Assembly (NCBI GenBank): GCA_944326685.1
Contig: CALVEV010000001.1
Span: forward strand, 1 to 64,000
From: Candidatus Gastranaerophilales bacterium
GTDB taxonomy: Bacteria > Cyanobacteriota > Vampirovibrionia > Gastranaerophilales > Gastranaerophilaceae
DNA length: 64,000 nt
Direction of reading: 5' to 3'
Shown here: positions 33,517 through 42,176 of the stretch, one piece after another
Layout of the letters: the number at the start of each line of letters is the position of its first letter
Position numbering within the stretch: the stretch's first letter is position 1
Position numbers and translations under genes: made by a program
Notes under the pieces: model-generated
Told to the model about the DNA's origin: nothing
Database searches by the model: none
What the model saw: only the letters and a program-made list of their open reading frames with translations

Positions 33517-33975
33517 ATGATAAATTCACCGGTATTTAGACAATTCAAGCAACAACAACATTTCAAGCCGATAGAACTTCCAAACGAGAATCGGAATTAT
33601 TGTCTTGTTGATAAAAATAAGGTAGATTTCTACGTAAATCAAAGAGAAAAAGCTCTACCTCAGCTTGAAAATATTCTAAAAAAATCTAACGATGAAAAAG
33701 AGGTTACAGAAACCTTGTATATCGTTGATCAAATGATAGATAGCGGTGTCAAAGGTGTTGATAAAATGTATCCGACACTATCAAGATTTAATGATACAAA
33801 ATCACCTAATATCCAAACGTTTTTAGCCGGGATTTATCGTAAAACAAAAGTTCCTGATGCCTTTGGTCCTTTATGTACAATGCTTATACAAAACTCCATA
33901 AACCCGCCTAAAACACCTCAATATTTTAATCCAAATGAAGAAATCGGCGGAGCTATTTTAAGTTATTTGGCATAA
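33517..33975 (+). CDS. Small helical repeat-like protein of unknown function
   Basis: Unrecognised, 152 residues, mostly helical, with LENILKKSNDEKEVTETLYIVDQMIDSGVKGVDKMYPTLSRFND suggesting HEAT-like helix pairs. No signal peptide or TM. AAGGG lies 7 nt before the ATG. It closes the run started at 31211 and is followed by the lptC promoter. Confidence 0.55.
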   Translation: MINSPVFRQFKQQQHFKPIELPNENRNYCLVDKNKVDFYVNQREKALPQLENILKKSNDEKEVTETLYIVDQMIDSGVKGVDKMYPTLSRFNDTKSPNIQTFLAGIYRKTKVPDAFGPLCTMLIQNSINPPKTPQYFNPNEEIGGAILSYLA

Positions 33976-34010
33976 AATATTAAATTCTTTTATTTGATTT
34001 ACCCCTGTGC

Positions 34011-34016
34011 TAAAAT
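34011..34016 (+). promoter_or_regulatory. Extended -10 box, leaderless lptC
   Basis: TGC plus TAAAAT ends exactly 6 nt before the ATG at 34023, with no Shine-Dalgarno. Confidence 0.5.
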
Positions 34017-34022
34017 ATTTTT

Positions 34023-34673
34023 ATGGAAGTGATAAAGAATTTTCTAAAAAAGTTGGATAGAAGATACTTTTCTCGTTTGCAAAAAAAACAAAAAATCTAT
34101 TTAGGTGTTTTTGTCGGTATTGCAGCAGTTTTATTTTGGGCATTTATTAGTGCAGGAGTTATTACCCATAACTTTAACAGAAATATTTTAAAGGGAAATA
34201 CTGATCAACAAGAATTAGATGTTAAAAGCATGATTTTGACTGAATCTAAAGAAGGTCAAAAGTCTTGGGAAATTTATGGGGAAACAGGTGAATATTCAAG
34301 TGACCATAAAATTGCAACATTAAATAACTTAATCGGGAATTTTTATAAAGATAATAAAGTTAATATGAGTTTCCAATCTTCAAAAGGAACTTATAATGAA
34401 GAAACTCATAACATAGATTTGTATGAAAATACTTATGTTGTTTTAGAAAATGACATAACGGTAACTGCAGATCACGTTACATATTATAGTGATTCTAAAA
34501 TTATTACTGCAAATGGACATGTTAAAATCAACAGACAAGGTACATTTATTGCAACAGCTGATGAGGCTGTTGTAAATTCTGATTTTAGTACATTTAAAAT
34601 AAAAGGACATACACAAACAAATATATATGAATCTAAAGATTCAAAAGGGGCAACTGCTTCGAAAGGGTTATAA
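34023..34673 (+). CDS. lptC: LptC-like LPS export protein
   Basis: The 216-residue protein has an N-terminal TM anchor at about 25-47 and a periplasmic beta-jellyroll region. SWEIYGETGEYSSDHKIATLNNLIGNFYKDNKVNMSFQSSKGTYNEETHNIDLYENTYVVLENDITVTADHVTY is the repeated LptC/LptA pattern (structure, un-protonated strands, then 'G.Y......v.l...v'). It would pass LPS from the inner membrane complex to LptA. The stop overlaps the lptA start by one base. It apparently starts from a leaderless promoter. Confidence 0.8.
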   Translation: MEVIKNFLKKLDRRYFSRLQKKQKIYLGVFVGIAAVLFWAFISAGVITHNFNRNILKGNTDQQELDVKSMILTESKEGQKSWEIYGETGEYSSDHKIATLNNLIGNFYKDNKVNMSFQSSKGTYNEETHNIDLYENTYVVLENDITVTADHVTYYSDSKIITANGHVKINRQGTFIATADEAVVNSDFSTFKIKGHTQTNIYESKDSKGATASKGL

Positions 34674-35662
34674 TGAATAAAAGAAAATTTTTAACGATAA
34701 TATCATTACTATTTTTATTTTTGAGCGCTGTAACTATTGGTTCAGACTTAATTATTGAATCAAGAACTCAAACTTATTCTGAAAAAGATAGCTTAATTAA
34801 ATTTTTAGGCGACGTAAAAGTTCGTTATGATGATATTACAATTGTCGGGGATAAAGCTGATGTATCAGTAACGAAAGATAATAAACTTGATACAGCAACA
34901 TTCCATGATAAGCCGTATGCTTTTCAAATCCAAAATAACAAAAAAAGAGAAGTTAAAGCTAATATAATGAAATTTTCGTTATTAACAAAAGTATTAAGAG
35001 CAGAAGGTAACACCCAAACAATTGTTACTGAAGGTAAAACACCTATTGCTATTATAAATGCGAATGAACAAGAATATGATACAAATACAAATGTAATGAC
35101 TGCAACCGGAACTGTATCTATAAAATATCGTGATATGACAGCTTTTTCTGATAAAGCAATTGTTAGAACTGATAAAAGTGGTAATGTAAAAAGACTTGAT
35201 TTGGTAGGTCATGCAAAGATTAACCAAACTAAAAACCACGCTCAAGCTGATCATTTTATTTATACAATGGATACAGAAGAAATGGTTGCAATTGGAAATA
35301 CTGTTACTACAACAGTAACAGATAATGGTTCTGAGTTTAAAGTTACTGCCAGATATCAGCAGTATGATAAAAAGAACAATGTCTTTATGGGTAGTGGTAA
35401 TGTTCAAGTTTATTATCAAGATTATTATGCAAAATCTCCAAAGATGACTTGCTATCCTGATAAAACTACTAATAAAATTAATGAAGTTTATATGACAGGT
35501 CGTTCTATGATTCGTCAAGATTATAAAGAAATTCACGCTGATAAGATAAAAATAATAGTTGATCCTAAGAATTTTGAAGCAGTAGGAAATGTTAAAACTA
35601 TTATTAAAGATATTGATTCAAATACAAAAGATAAAGATGGAAAAGACGGAGGATTCTTATAA
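34673..35662 (+). CDS. lptA: LptA/OstA-like periplasmic LPS transport protein
   Basis: The 329-residue protein has a signal peptide (1-23) and a long series of OstA-type strand repeats, for example YSEKDSLIKFLGDVKVRYDDITIVGDKADV and YDTNTNVMTATGTVSIKYRDMTAFSDKAIV. At 329 residues it is longer than E. coli LptA (185), with roughly two copies of the domain, as in several non-proteobacterial diderms. It would bridge the periplasm. It is coupled at both ends: one-base overlaps with lptC and with the TPR gene. Confidence 0.8.
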   Translation: MNKRKFLTIISLLFLFLSAVTIGSDLIIESRTQTYSEKDSLIKFLGDVKVRYDDITIVGDKADVSVTKDNKLDTATFHDKPYAFQIQNNKKREVKANIMKFSLLTKVLRAEGNTQTIVTEGKTPIAIINANEQEYDTNTNVMTATGTVSIKYRDMTAFSDKAIVRTDKSGNVKRLDLVGHAKINQTKNHAQADHFIYTMDTEEMVAIGNTVTTTVTDNGSEFKVTARYQQYDKKNNVFMGSGNVQVYYQDYYAKSPKMTCYPDKTTNKINEVYMTGRSMIRQDYKEIHADKIKIIVDPKNFEAVGNVKTIIKDIDSNTKDKDGKDGGFL

Positions 35663-36429
35663 TGACAGCAAAAACGGATTCTGCTTTAGAATTTTATAAA
35701 CAGGGTAAATATAAAGAAGCGATTGACGTTTTTAGTACTATATTAGAGCATGATGAAGGTAATGCTGAAGTTTATAATAATATGGGATTATGCTATGCAA
35801 AGTTGAATGATTTTGAACAGGCTGAGAAGGCATATAACAAATCAATAGAACTTAATCCTACTATTCCTCAGGCATATATTAATTTGTCAGATTTGTATTA
35901 CAAGAATAACGAATTAGGAAATTCTATCGGAACATTAGAGCGTGGAACTTATGAAATGGAAGATAATATGGTTCTAGCTCATATGCTAGCAAGGGTTTAT
36001 CTTGATGATTCAAGATATGATATGGCGATTGTTGAATTAGAAAAAGTTTTAGATAAAGAACCTGAAAATTATGATGCTTACTATGATTTAGGTAGAGTTT
36101 ATTTTGAACTTGGAGATTATGAAGCTGCGATTAGTAATTTTGAAAACGTTATAGAATACAAAGAAGACAACGAATTTTTATATTACTATCTTGCTCAATC
36201 TTATGAAGGAAACAACGAAATTGATAAAGCGATTTCTAATTATTTAAAAGCTGTAACTGTTAATACTAAATTTGCAGTTGCTTATAAAAAATTAGGTGTT
36301 TTATTCTTAGCAAGAAATGATTTTGAAGATGCTATTGAATATTTTGAAGATTATATGAATTTAGATATTCCTGATGAAGAAAAAGAAAATATTAAAAAAC
36401 TTGTTGAGAGAATTAAAGCAAAATTATAA
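35662..36429 (+). CDS. TPR repeat protein
   Basis: The 255-residue protein consists of about seven tetratricopeptide repeats, such as AEVYNNMGLCYAKLNDFEQAEKAYNKSIELNP and YDAYYDLGRVYFELGDYEAAISNFENVI. No signal peptide or TM is seen, so a cytoplasmic scaffold is likely. It is within an operon with lptA upstream (one-base overlap) and dprA downstream (3-bp gap). Its partner is unknown. Confidence 0.9.
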   Translation: MTAKTDSALEFYKQGKYKEAIDVFSTILEHDEGNAEVYNNMGLCYAKLNDFEQAEKAYNKSIELNPTIPQAYINLSDLYYKNNELGNSIGTLERGTYEMEDNMVLAHMLARVYLDDSRYDMAIVELEKVLDKEPENYDAYYDLGRVYFELGDYEAAISNFENVIEYKEDNEFLYYYLAQSYEGNNEIDKAISNYLKAVTVNTKFAVAYKKLGVLFLARNDFEDAIEYFEDYMNLDIPDEEKENIKKLVERIKAKL

Positions 36430-36432
36430 ATT

Positions 36433-37521
36433 ATGAATACAAAATATTGGGTTGCTTTATCTTCAATAGAATCTTTAGATTCAGTATTTATCCAAAAGAT
36501 TTATGAGTATTTTGGGGATATTGAGCGTGCTTATAATGCTTCAAAAACAGAACTTTCTAATATTGAAGGTTTGAGTGTAAAAAAGACAGAATATTTTTTA
36601 GAAAATAGAACAAAACAAAATATTGATGAAATATATGATACAGTAGAAAAACGAGGAATAAAAGTTTTAACATTCGATGATGAAAGATATCCTAAAATGT
36701 TAAAAGAAATTTCAAATCCTCCTATGGTTTTGTATTACAAAGGTGATTTATTTTCTTGCAATTTAGACAAAACTTTAGCAGTTGTCGGTTCAAGAAGAGC
36801 AAGCTTTAATGGTAAAGAAAGCTTAAAGAAAATACTTAACGGTCTAGGCGGTACAGATATTTGTATTGTGTCCGGACTAGCATCAGGAATTGATACTTTA
36901 TCTCATCAACTGGCAATAGATAATAATTTAAAAACGATAGGTGTTATCGCAAGTGGATTTGATTTTACTTATCCAGCATCAAATAAAAAATTATATGAAG
37001 ATATAATTAATGGAAATGGAGCAATAGTTACAGAATATTATCCAACATTTGAACCTTTAAAATATAGGTTTCCTCAAAGAAACAGAATCGTATCAGGTCT
37101 ATCTTATGGGACATTGGTGGTAGAGGCTGCATTAAAAAGTGGAGCTTTAATAACTGCAAATGTTGCATTAGAACAGGGTAGAGAATTAATGTGTATCCCA
37201 GGTCTTATTACTAACCCTAATACAGAAGGTATTTATAAACTATTAAAAACTGGTGCAAGTTTGATAACCGAATCAGAAGATGTTTTGAATGCATTAAATT
37301 GGGAAATTATAAAAAATAATGACAATTTTGAAGAATCAGATGATTTAAGCATTGACGAGAAAAAAATTCTTTATACAATAAATATAGAGCCAAAGAATTT
37401 TGATGAAGTCCAAAATGAAACTAATATCCCAACAAATGATTTGTTGGTTTTATTAACAACCTTAGAACTAAAAGGGAAATTAGAACAAATAGTTGGCGAT
37501 AGGTATGCCATAATAAGATAA
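36433..37521 (+). CDS. dprA: DNA processing protein DprA
   Basis: RecA loader for incoming single-stranded DNA in transformation, 362 residues. It has an N-terminal SAM/HhH-like region (1-75), then the Rossmann fold with AVVGSRRAS (about 115-123), SGLASGIDTLSH (about 150-161) and RFPQRNRIVSGLS (216-228), and a C-terminal winged-helix-like DML1 domain. It is between the TPR gene and topA, the topA side being a common DprA neighbourhood. Confidence 0.93.
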   Translation: MNTKYWVALSSIESLDSVFIQKIYEYFGDIERAYNASKTELSNIEGLSVKKTEYFLENRTKQNIDEIYDTVEKRGIKVLTFDDERYPKMLKEISNPPMVLYYKGDLFSCNLDKTLAVVGSRRASFNGKESLKKILNGLGGTDICIVSGLASGIDTLSHQLAIDNNLKTIGVIASGFDFTYPASNKKLYEDIINGNGAIVTEYYPTFEPLKYRFPQRNRIVSGLSYGTLVVEAALKSGALITANVALEQGRELMCIPGLITNPNTEGIYKLLKTGASLITESEDVLNALNWEIIKNNDNFEESDDLSIDEKKILYTINIEPKNFDEVQNETNIPTNDLLVLLTTLELKGKLEQIVGDRYAIIR

Positions 37522-37532
37522 GAGGAAAATTA

Positions 37533-39851
37533 ATGAGTCCTGCAGCGACTAAAAAAGAAGAAAAAGAAGTTAAAATGAAAGCTACAAAGTCATCAAAAAA
37601 ATCTGATGACAATGGAAAAGTTTTGGTTATAGTTGAGTCGCCTGCAAAATCTAAGACCATTAAAAAGATTTTAGGCTCAAATTATCAAATTGAAGCTAGT
37701 TTCGGGCATATTAGAGATTTTCCTAAAAATGTTTTAGGATTTGATGTAGAAAAAGATTTTGAACCATCATTTATTATTATTCCTGAAAAGAAAAAAGTCG
37801 TTACTAAATTAAATGAATTAGCTAAAAAATCAGATAAAATTTTACTGGCTTCCGACCCTGACCGTGAGGGAGAAGCAATCGCATGGCACGTTAGACAAGT
37901 TTTGAATGTGCCTGATGAGAAAATTTTTAGAATAGAGTTTAACGAAATTACTCCAAAGGCTGTTAAATATGCAGTTGAACATTCTCGCCAAATTGATATG
38001 GATAGAGTAAAAGCTCAACAAACAAGACAAATTTTAGATAAGCTTGTGGGGTATAAATTATCACCTGTTTTATGGAAACAGTTAGGAAATTACCACTTAT
38101 CAGCAGGTAGAGTTCAATCTGTTGCTTTGCGTATGATATGTGAAAGAGAAGATGAAATTGAAGCATTTGTACCTGTTGAATATTGGTCAGTTACTGTTAA
38201 GTTAGAAAAAGATGGTAAATTATTTGATGCTGAACTTGTTAAATTTGAAGATGAAAAAATAGAAATCGAAAATGAAGAACAAGCTCAGAAAATAAAAGAA
38301 TATTTAGAAGATAAAACAAGAGAATACATTGTTTCAAAAATTACAAACAGAGAAACAAAACGTAAGCCAACAGCTCCTTTTATTACATCAACATTACAAA
38401 GAGAAGCGAGTTCAAAGTTGGGTTATGGTGTTTCTAAAACAATGCAAATTGCTCAAAAATTGTATGAAGGTATTGAGCTTGAAGAAGGTTCTGTTGGTTT
38501 AATTACTTATATGAGAACTGATAGTGTGAGAATATCTGATGATGCTCAGGCTATGGCAAAAGATTTTATTATTAATAATTATGGAGAAAAATATTATCCT
38601 GAAACTCCTAATAATTATGTAAAAGCAAAGAAAAATGTTCAAGATGCTCACGAAGCAATCAGACCTTCATATCCAGAAAGAACTCCAGAAAGTATAAAAA
38701 AATATTTAACTCCTGAACAATATAAGTTATACAAATTAATTTGGAACAAGTTTATGGCATCTCAAATGTCAAATGCTGTCGTTGCAAATAAATCTGTTGA
38801 AATAACTTGTGGAGATTATACTTTAAAAACAGGAACAAGTAAGGTTTTATTTGATGGATTTTTAAAATTATATAACGATTCAGATGATGCAGAAGAATTA
38901 TCTAAAATCCCTGATTTAAATAAAGATGACAAATTAGAGTACAAAGAAGTTTTACCAAAACAACATTTTACTCAACCACCTCCAAGATACAGTGAAGCAT
39001 CTTTAGTTAAGGCTTTAGAAGAATATGGAATCGGTCGTCCATCTACTTACGCATCAATTATTACTAAAATCCAGACTCGTAAGTATGTTGAAAAGCAAGA
39101 CAAGGCTCTTGTTCCAACATTCTTAGGCAGAACTGTTTCTAAACAATTAGTAAGCCAATTTACTGATATAATGGACTACGCATTTACGGCAGGAATGGAA
39201 GAAAAGCTTGATAAAATTGCCGATAAAAAAGCTGTTTGGAATAAAGTTTTGAAAGAATTTTATGACCCATTTATGGATAACGTAAATGATGTAATGGCAA
39301 ATGCAGGAAGAATTAAGATAGAAAGCGATGTTACTTGCCCTAATTGTGGTAGAAAAATGCTTATTAGAACAAGTCGTTTTGGAAGCCAGTTCTTAGGGTG
39401 TTCAGGCTATCCTGAATGTAAAACAATATTACCAATGAATGTTAGTGGAGAAAATCCTCAACCAGCAGAACCCGAAAAAGCTGAAGAAAAATGCGAAAAA
39501 TGCGGTGGAGATATGATTATCAAGACAGGTCCATATGGTAAATATCTTGAGTGTCTATCATGCCAGAATAGAAAAAGCTTTGTAAAATCAACAGGCGTAA
39601 CTTGTCCAAAATGTGGCCAAGGACAAATTGTTGAAAGAAAATCAAAATATGGAAAAGTATTCTATGGCTGTAACAAATACCCTGATTGTGATTTTGTATT
39701 GTGGAACGAACCAACAGGAGATATTTGTCCAGAGTGTAAATCTTTGATTGTAAAAAGAATTACAAAAAATGGTGAAAAGTTAGAATGTTCAAATCGTTCT
39801 TGTAATTATAAACCTGAAGAAAAAAAAGAAGGTGATGATAACAATGTATAA
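37533..39851 (+). CDS. topA: DNA topoisomerase I
   Basis: Type IA topoisomerase, 772 residues. The Toprim domain has VIVESPAKSKT (E35) and ASDPDREGEA (D108, D110, E112). The catalytic tyrosine is in GLITYMRTDS at about residue 326. Four C-terminal zinc ribbons follow, beginning CPNCGRKM, CEKCGGDM, CPKCGQGQ and CPECKSLI. The first 25 residues are a Lys-rich extension. AGAGG precedes the ATG by 7 nt. It overlaps aroE by 8 bp at the 3' end with the start I chose. Confidence 0.96.
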   Translation: MSPAATKKEEKEVKMKATKSSKKSDDNGKVLVIVESPAKSKTIKKILGSNYQIEASFGHIRDFPKNVLGFDVEKDFEPSFIIIPEKKKVVTKLNELAKKSDKILLASDPDREGEAIAWHVRQVLNVPDEKIFRIEFNEITPKAVKYAVEHSRQIDMDRVKAQQTRQILDKLVGYKLSPVLWKQLGNYHLSAGRVQSVALRMICEREDEIEAFVPVEYWSVTVKLEKDGKLFDAELVKFEDEKIEIENEEQAQKIKEYLEDKTREYIVSKITNRETKRKPTAPFITSTLQREASSKLGYGVSKTMQIAQKLYEGIELEEGSVGLITYMRTDSVRISDDAQAMAKDFIINNYGEKYYPETPNNYVKAKKNVQDAHEAIRPSYPERTPESIKKYLTPEQYKLYKLIWNKFMASQMSNAVVANKSVEITCGDYTLKTGTSKVLFDGFLKLYNDSDDAEELSKIPDLNKDDKLEYKEVLPKQHFTQPPPRYSEASLVKALEEYGIGRPSTYASIITKIQTRKYVEKQDKALVPTFLGRTVSKQLVSQFTDIMDYAFTAGMEEKLDKIADKKAVWNKVLKEFYDPFMDNVNDVMANAGRIKIESDVTCPNCGRKMLIRTSRFGSQFLGCSGYPECKTILPMNVSGENPQPAEPEKAEEKCEKCGGDMIIKTGPYGKYLECLSCQNRKSFVKSTGVTCPKCGQGQIVERKSKYGKVFYGCNKYPDCDFVLWNEPTGDICPECKSLIVKRITKNGEKLECSNRSCNYKPEEKKEGDDNNV

Positions 39852-40683
39852 ATTAGGAATAATCGGTTATCCTTTAGGTCATTCAATATCTGCAGTAATT
39901 CAAAAAGCAGGATTTGAATCACTAAATTTAGATGCAAGTTATGAAGTTTTAGAAACTCCACCAGAAAACTTAATCGATAGAATCAAATTCTTAAAAAGAA
40001 ACGATTTTAACGGATTCAATGTTACAATCCCTTTAAAAGTTCCTGTATCATTATTTGTGAATGATATTGATGATGATGCAAATATTGCAGGTTGCGTAAA
40101 CACTGTAAAAATAGATTCTGATAAAAATTTCTTTGGCTATAATACAGATATTTATGGATTTATGACTGCAATTCCTAAAGATGCAGACTTAAAAGGTAAA
40201 AGTGGGGCAATTTTAGGAACAGGTGGTGCGTCTCGAGCAGCTGCAGTTGGCTTAGTTAGAAAAGGGATTGAAGAAATTGATTTTTATACAAGAAATATAA
40301 TTAATTCTCAGCAATCAATTAACTATTTGAGAGCTAAATTCCCAACAATAAAATTTGAAGCACATCAAATACAAAATGCTAGAGATTTTTCTAAATATTC
40401 AATATTAGTGAATGCAACTCCAATAGGAATGAGAGGGTTTGCAATGGATGAAACTCCTGTAGAATATGGAGCATTACAAACTCTTAAATCTGATTCTATT
40501 GTGTATGATATTGTTTATAATCCAATGGATACAATATTACTTAAATATGCTAAAAAGTTGAATTTACAAACCGTTGAAGGCTTAGATATGCTAATTTACC
40601 AAGCCGAAAAAGCAATCAATATATGGACAGGAAAATCTCCAGATGTTCAAACTATGAAAATTGCTGCACTAAAAGCATTATAA
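39844..40683 (+). CDS. aroE: Shikimate dehydrogenase
   Basis: NADP-dependent reduction of 3-dehydroshikimate in the aromatic amino acid pathway, 279 residues. It shows GYPLGHSISAVIQ, FNGFNVTIPLK (the substrate-binding NVTIPxK lysine), AGCVNTV and the cofactor-binding GAILGTGGASRAA. I start at 39844 rather than 39832 because MYKLGIIGYPLGHS is the natural N-terminus and AAGGTG precedes it. In the APE context the pathway could supply chorismate-derived aromatic starters, but the genes are far apart. Confidence 0.94.
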   Translation: MYKLGIIGYPLGHSISAVIQKAGFESLNLDASYEVLETPPENLIDRIKFLKRNDFNGFNVTIPLKVPVSLFVNDIDDDANIAGCVNTVKIDSDKNFFGYNTDIYGFMTAIPKDADLKGKSGAILGTGGASRAAAVGLVRKGIEEIDFYTRNIINSQQSINYLRAKFPTIKFEAHQIQNARDFSKYSILVNATPIGMRGFAMDETPVEYGALQTLKSDSIVYDIVYNPMDTILLKYAKKLNLQTVEGLDMLIYQAEKAINIWTGKSPDVQTMKIAALKAL

Positions 40684-40690
40684 TGTAAAA

Positions 40691-41158
40691 TTATCTATTC
40701 TCTATATAATCTACCGTTTCTTTGTGTATTGATTTGTTCGCAAATTTCATACATCTTTGTTGGTTTTCACTTAATTCAGGATTTTTACTACTTTCTCTAG
40801 TTAATCTTGCTAAGAATGTCATAAGAGGAAGTTTCTTATCATCGTTTACAATCAAATCTTTATTATTAAGTTTAAAAGTTGATTGTTTTACTTTATCTTC
40901 AGGAACGTCAAATCTTTTTAAATGGAATTCTACTGTATCAGGATTATCTTTATTTATAAACATTGCTGGAGTACGTTTTAAATAATCACTTAGATCTTTA
41001 CCTTGTGCATCATCAGTAAGTTTTGCAGAAATTTTAAGTTCAGTATAAAACTTTTCACCCTGTTTATATTCATTATTAAGGCTTTGATAAGTTCCAAATT
41101 GTTTATATTGTTTTTTTAATATTTTTATATTGTTTATTCCTTTAAAACTAACGTCCAT
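40691..41158 (-). CDS. Lineage-specific protein beginning MDVSFKGI
   Basis: Unrecognised, 155 residues, no signal peptide or TM. It mixes beta (KFYTELKISAKLTDD, TVEFHLKRFDVPED) and helical (LMTFLARLTRESSK, ENQQRCMKFANKSIHKETVDYI) segments. The start is supported by TAAGGGTG 6 nt upstream. The short MxxSFKG opening suggests one of a family of small proteins in this lineage, from general recall rather than a search. Confidence 0.6.
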   Translation of the reverse strand: MDVSFKGINNIKILKKQYKQFGTYQSLNNEYKQGEKFYTELKISAKLTDDAQGKDLSDYLKRTPAMFINKDNPDTVEFHLKRFDVPEDKVKQSTFKLNNKDLIVNDDKKLPLMTFLARLTRESSKNPELSENQQRCMKFANKSIHKETVDYIENR

Positions 41159-41236
41159 AATTCACCCTTATAATCTAATTACATTAAATATAACTCCTCT
41201 AAAAAATAAATTTGCTATATGTTATAATAAGCATAT

Positions 41237-41309
41237 GCTGGAATGGCACAGTTGGTAGCGCAACTGATTCGTAATCAGTAGGTCGGGGGTTCGATCCCCC
41301 CTTCCAGCA
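41237..41309 (+). tRNA. tRNA-Thr (anticodon CGU)
   Basis: Acceptor GCTGGAA (41237-41243) pairs with TTCCAGC (41302-41308), discriminator A. The anticodon arm ACTGA-TTCGTAA-TCAGT gives CGU, which reads ACG. The T-arm is GGGGG-TTCGATC-CCCCC. CCA is not encoded. TATAAT at 41223-41228 is a likely -10 box. Two tandem repeats follow that each end in the tRNA's 3' tail. Confidence 0.95.
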
Positions 41310-41311
41310 GG

Positions 41312-41579
41312 TAAAAGTTTGGAAATATAAAGTTGAAATAATGGGAATTTGAACCCCAATTGTTTACTTCGTAAACAACGGGTGTTCTCCCCTCTCACAA
41401 AACAATACTTAATTGTTTTGTTCGGCAGAGTCCCCTTCCAGCAGGTAAAAGTTTGGAAATATAAAGTTGAAATAATGGGGATTTGAACCCCAATTGTTTA
41501 CTTCGTAAACAACGGTGGTTCTTTCCTCTCACAAAACAATACTTAATTGTTTTGTTCGGCAGAGTCCCCTTCCAGCAGG
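41312..41579. repeat. Two tandem 134-bp repeats ending in tRNA-Thr 3' tails
   Basis: Units 41312-41445 and 41446-41579 are nearly identical. CCCCTTCCAGCAGG occurs in the tRNA end (41298-41311) and at the end of each unit (41432-41445, 41566-41579), so the period is exactly 134. Each unit holds hairpins TTGTTTAC-TTC-GTAAACAA and AAAACAAT-ACTTA-ATTGTTTT, and a tRNA T-arm-like GGGGTTCAAATCCCC on the minus strand (second copy perfect). No ORF of note. AGGGGTAAATGA follows the last unit. Nothing else is seen up to rlmH. Confidence 0.85.
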
Positions 41580-41618
41580 GGTAAATGAATAATATTGAAT
41601 AAACATATAATTTTTTTA

Positions 41619-42089
41619 TTATTTATGATATGTTTCATTTTTTGATATTTTAAAAGCTCGATATATTTGCTCTATCAATATTAAGCGTGTAAATTGATGT
41701 AAAAATGTCATCTTCGAAAGACTTAGTTTTAAATCAGACATATCCCTAACTTTTTTTGACAATCCACAAGATGAACCTATTATAAATACAATCTCAGAAA
41801 CTCCAGTATTTGTTATTTCTTCTAGTTTTTTAGAAAATTCAACAGAATCATATTGCTTACCTTCAATTTCCATTGTGATTACATAACTTGATGGTTTTAT
41901 ATTGGCAATAATTTTTTCTGCTTCCATATCAAGGACTTTTTCTGTTAGATTTTCATCTTTAATCTCTATTGGTTGAAGTTCACATATTTCAATATTTACA
42001 TAAGGACGCAATCGTTTAAGGAATTCATCTATTCCTTCCTTTAAAAACTTTTCTTTTATTTTCCCTAATGCAATTATTTTTATTTTCAT
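41619..42089 (-). CDS. rlmH: 23S rRNA pseudouridine-1915 N3-methyltransferase
   Basis: SPOUT methyltransferase, 156 residues. The C-terminal knot FIIGSSCGLSKKVRDMSDLKLSLSKMTFLHQFTRLILIEQIYRAFKISKNETYHK is the RlmH signature, ending in the typical YHK. N-terminal strand MKIKIIALGKIKEKFL is also typical. The second glycine of the usual IGG is Ser. It converges on the tRNA repeats. Confidence 0.95.
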   Translation of the reverse strand: MKIKIIALGKIKEKFLKEGIDEFLKRLRPYVNIEICELQPIEIKDENLTEKVLDMEAEKIIANIKPSSYVITMEIEGKQYDSVEFSKKLEEITNTGVSEIVFIIGSSCGLSKKVRDMSDLKLSLSKMTFLHQFTRLILIEQIYRAFKISKNETYHK

Positions 42090-42176
42090 AAAACAATAAT
42101 ACCACTTAATTACCTTATATGGTAATGTTTGAGTTCAAATTATGAAGTAAATTTTATTAGTGTGGGGGATAAAACC

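Noticed and set aside
34994-35536. A 180-codon open frame antisense to lptA
   Set aside because: It has no ribosome site and its composition (Ile/Cys/His-rich) is what the complement of an AT-rich gene gives. The sense gene is clearly LptA-like.
41312-41579. Extra tRNA genes in the 134-bp repeats
   Set aside because: Only a T-arm-like stem and the acceptor tail are present. There is no D-arm, anticodon arm or matching 5' acceptor strand.
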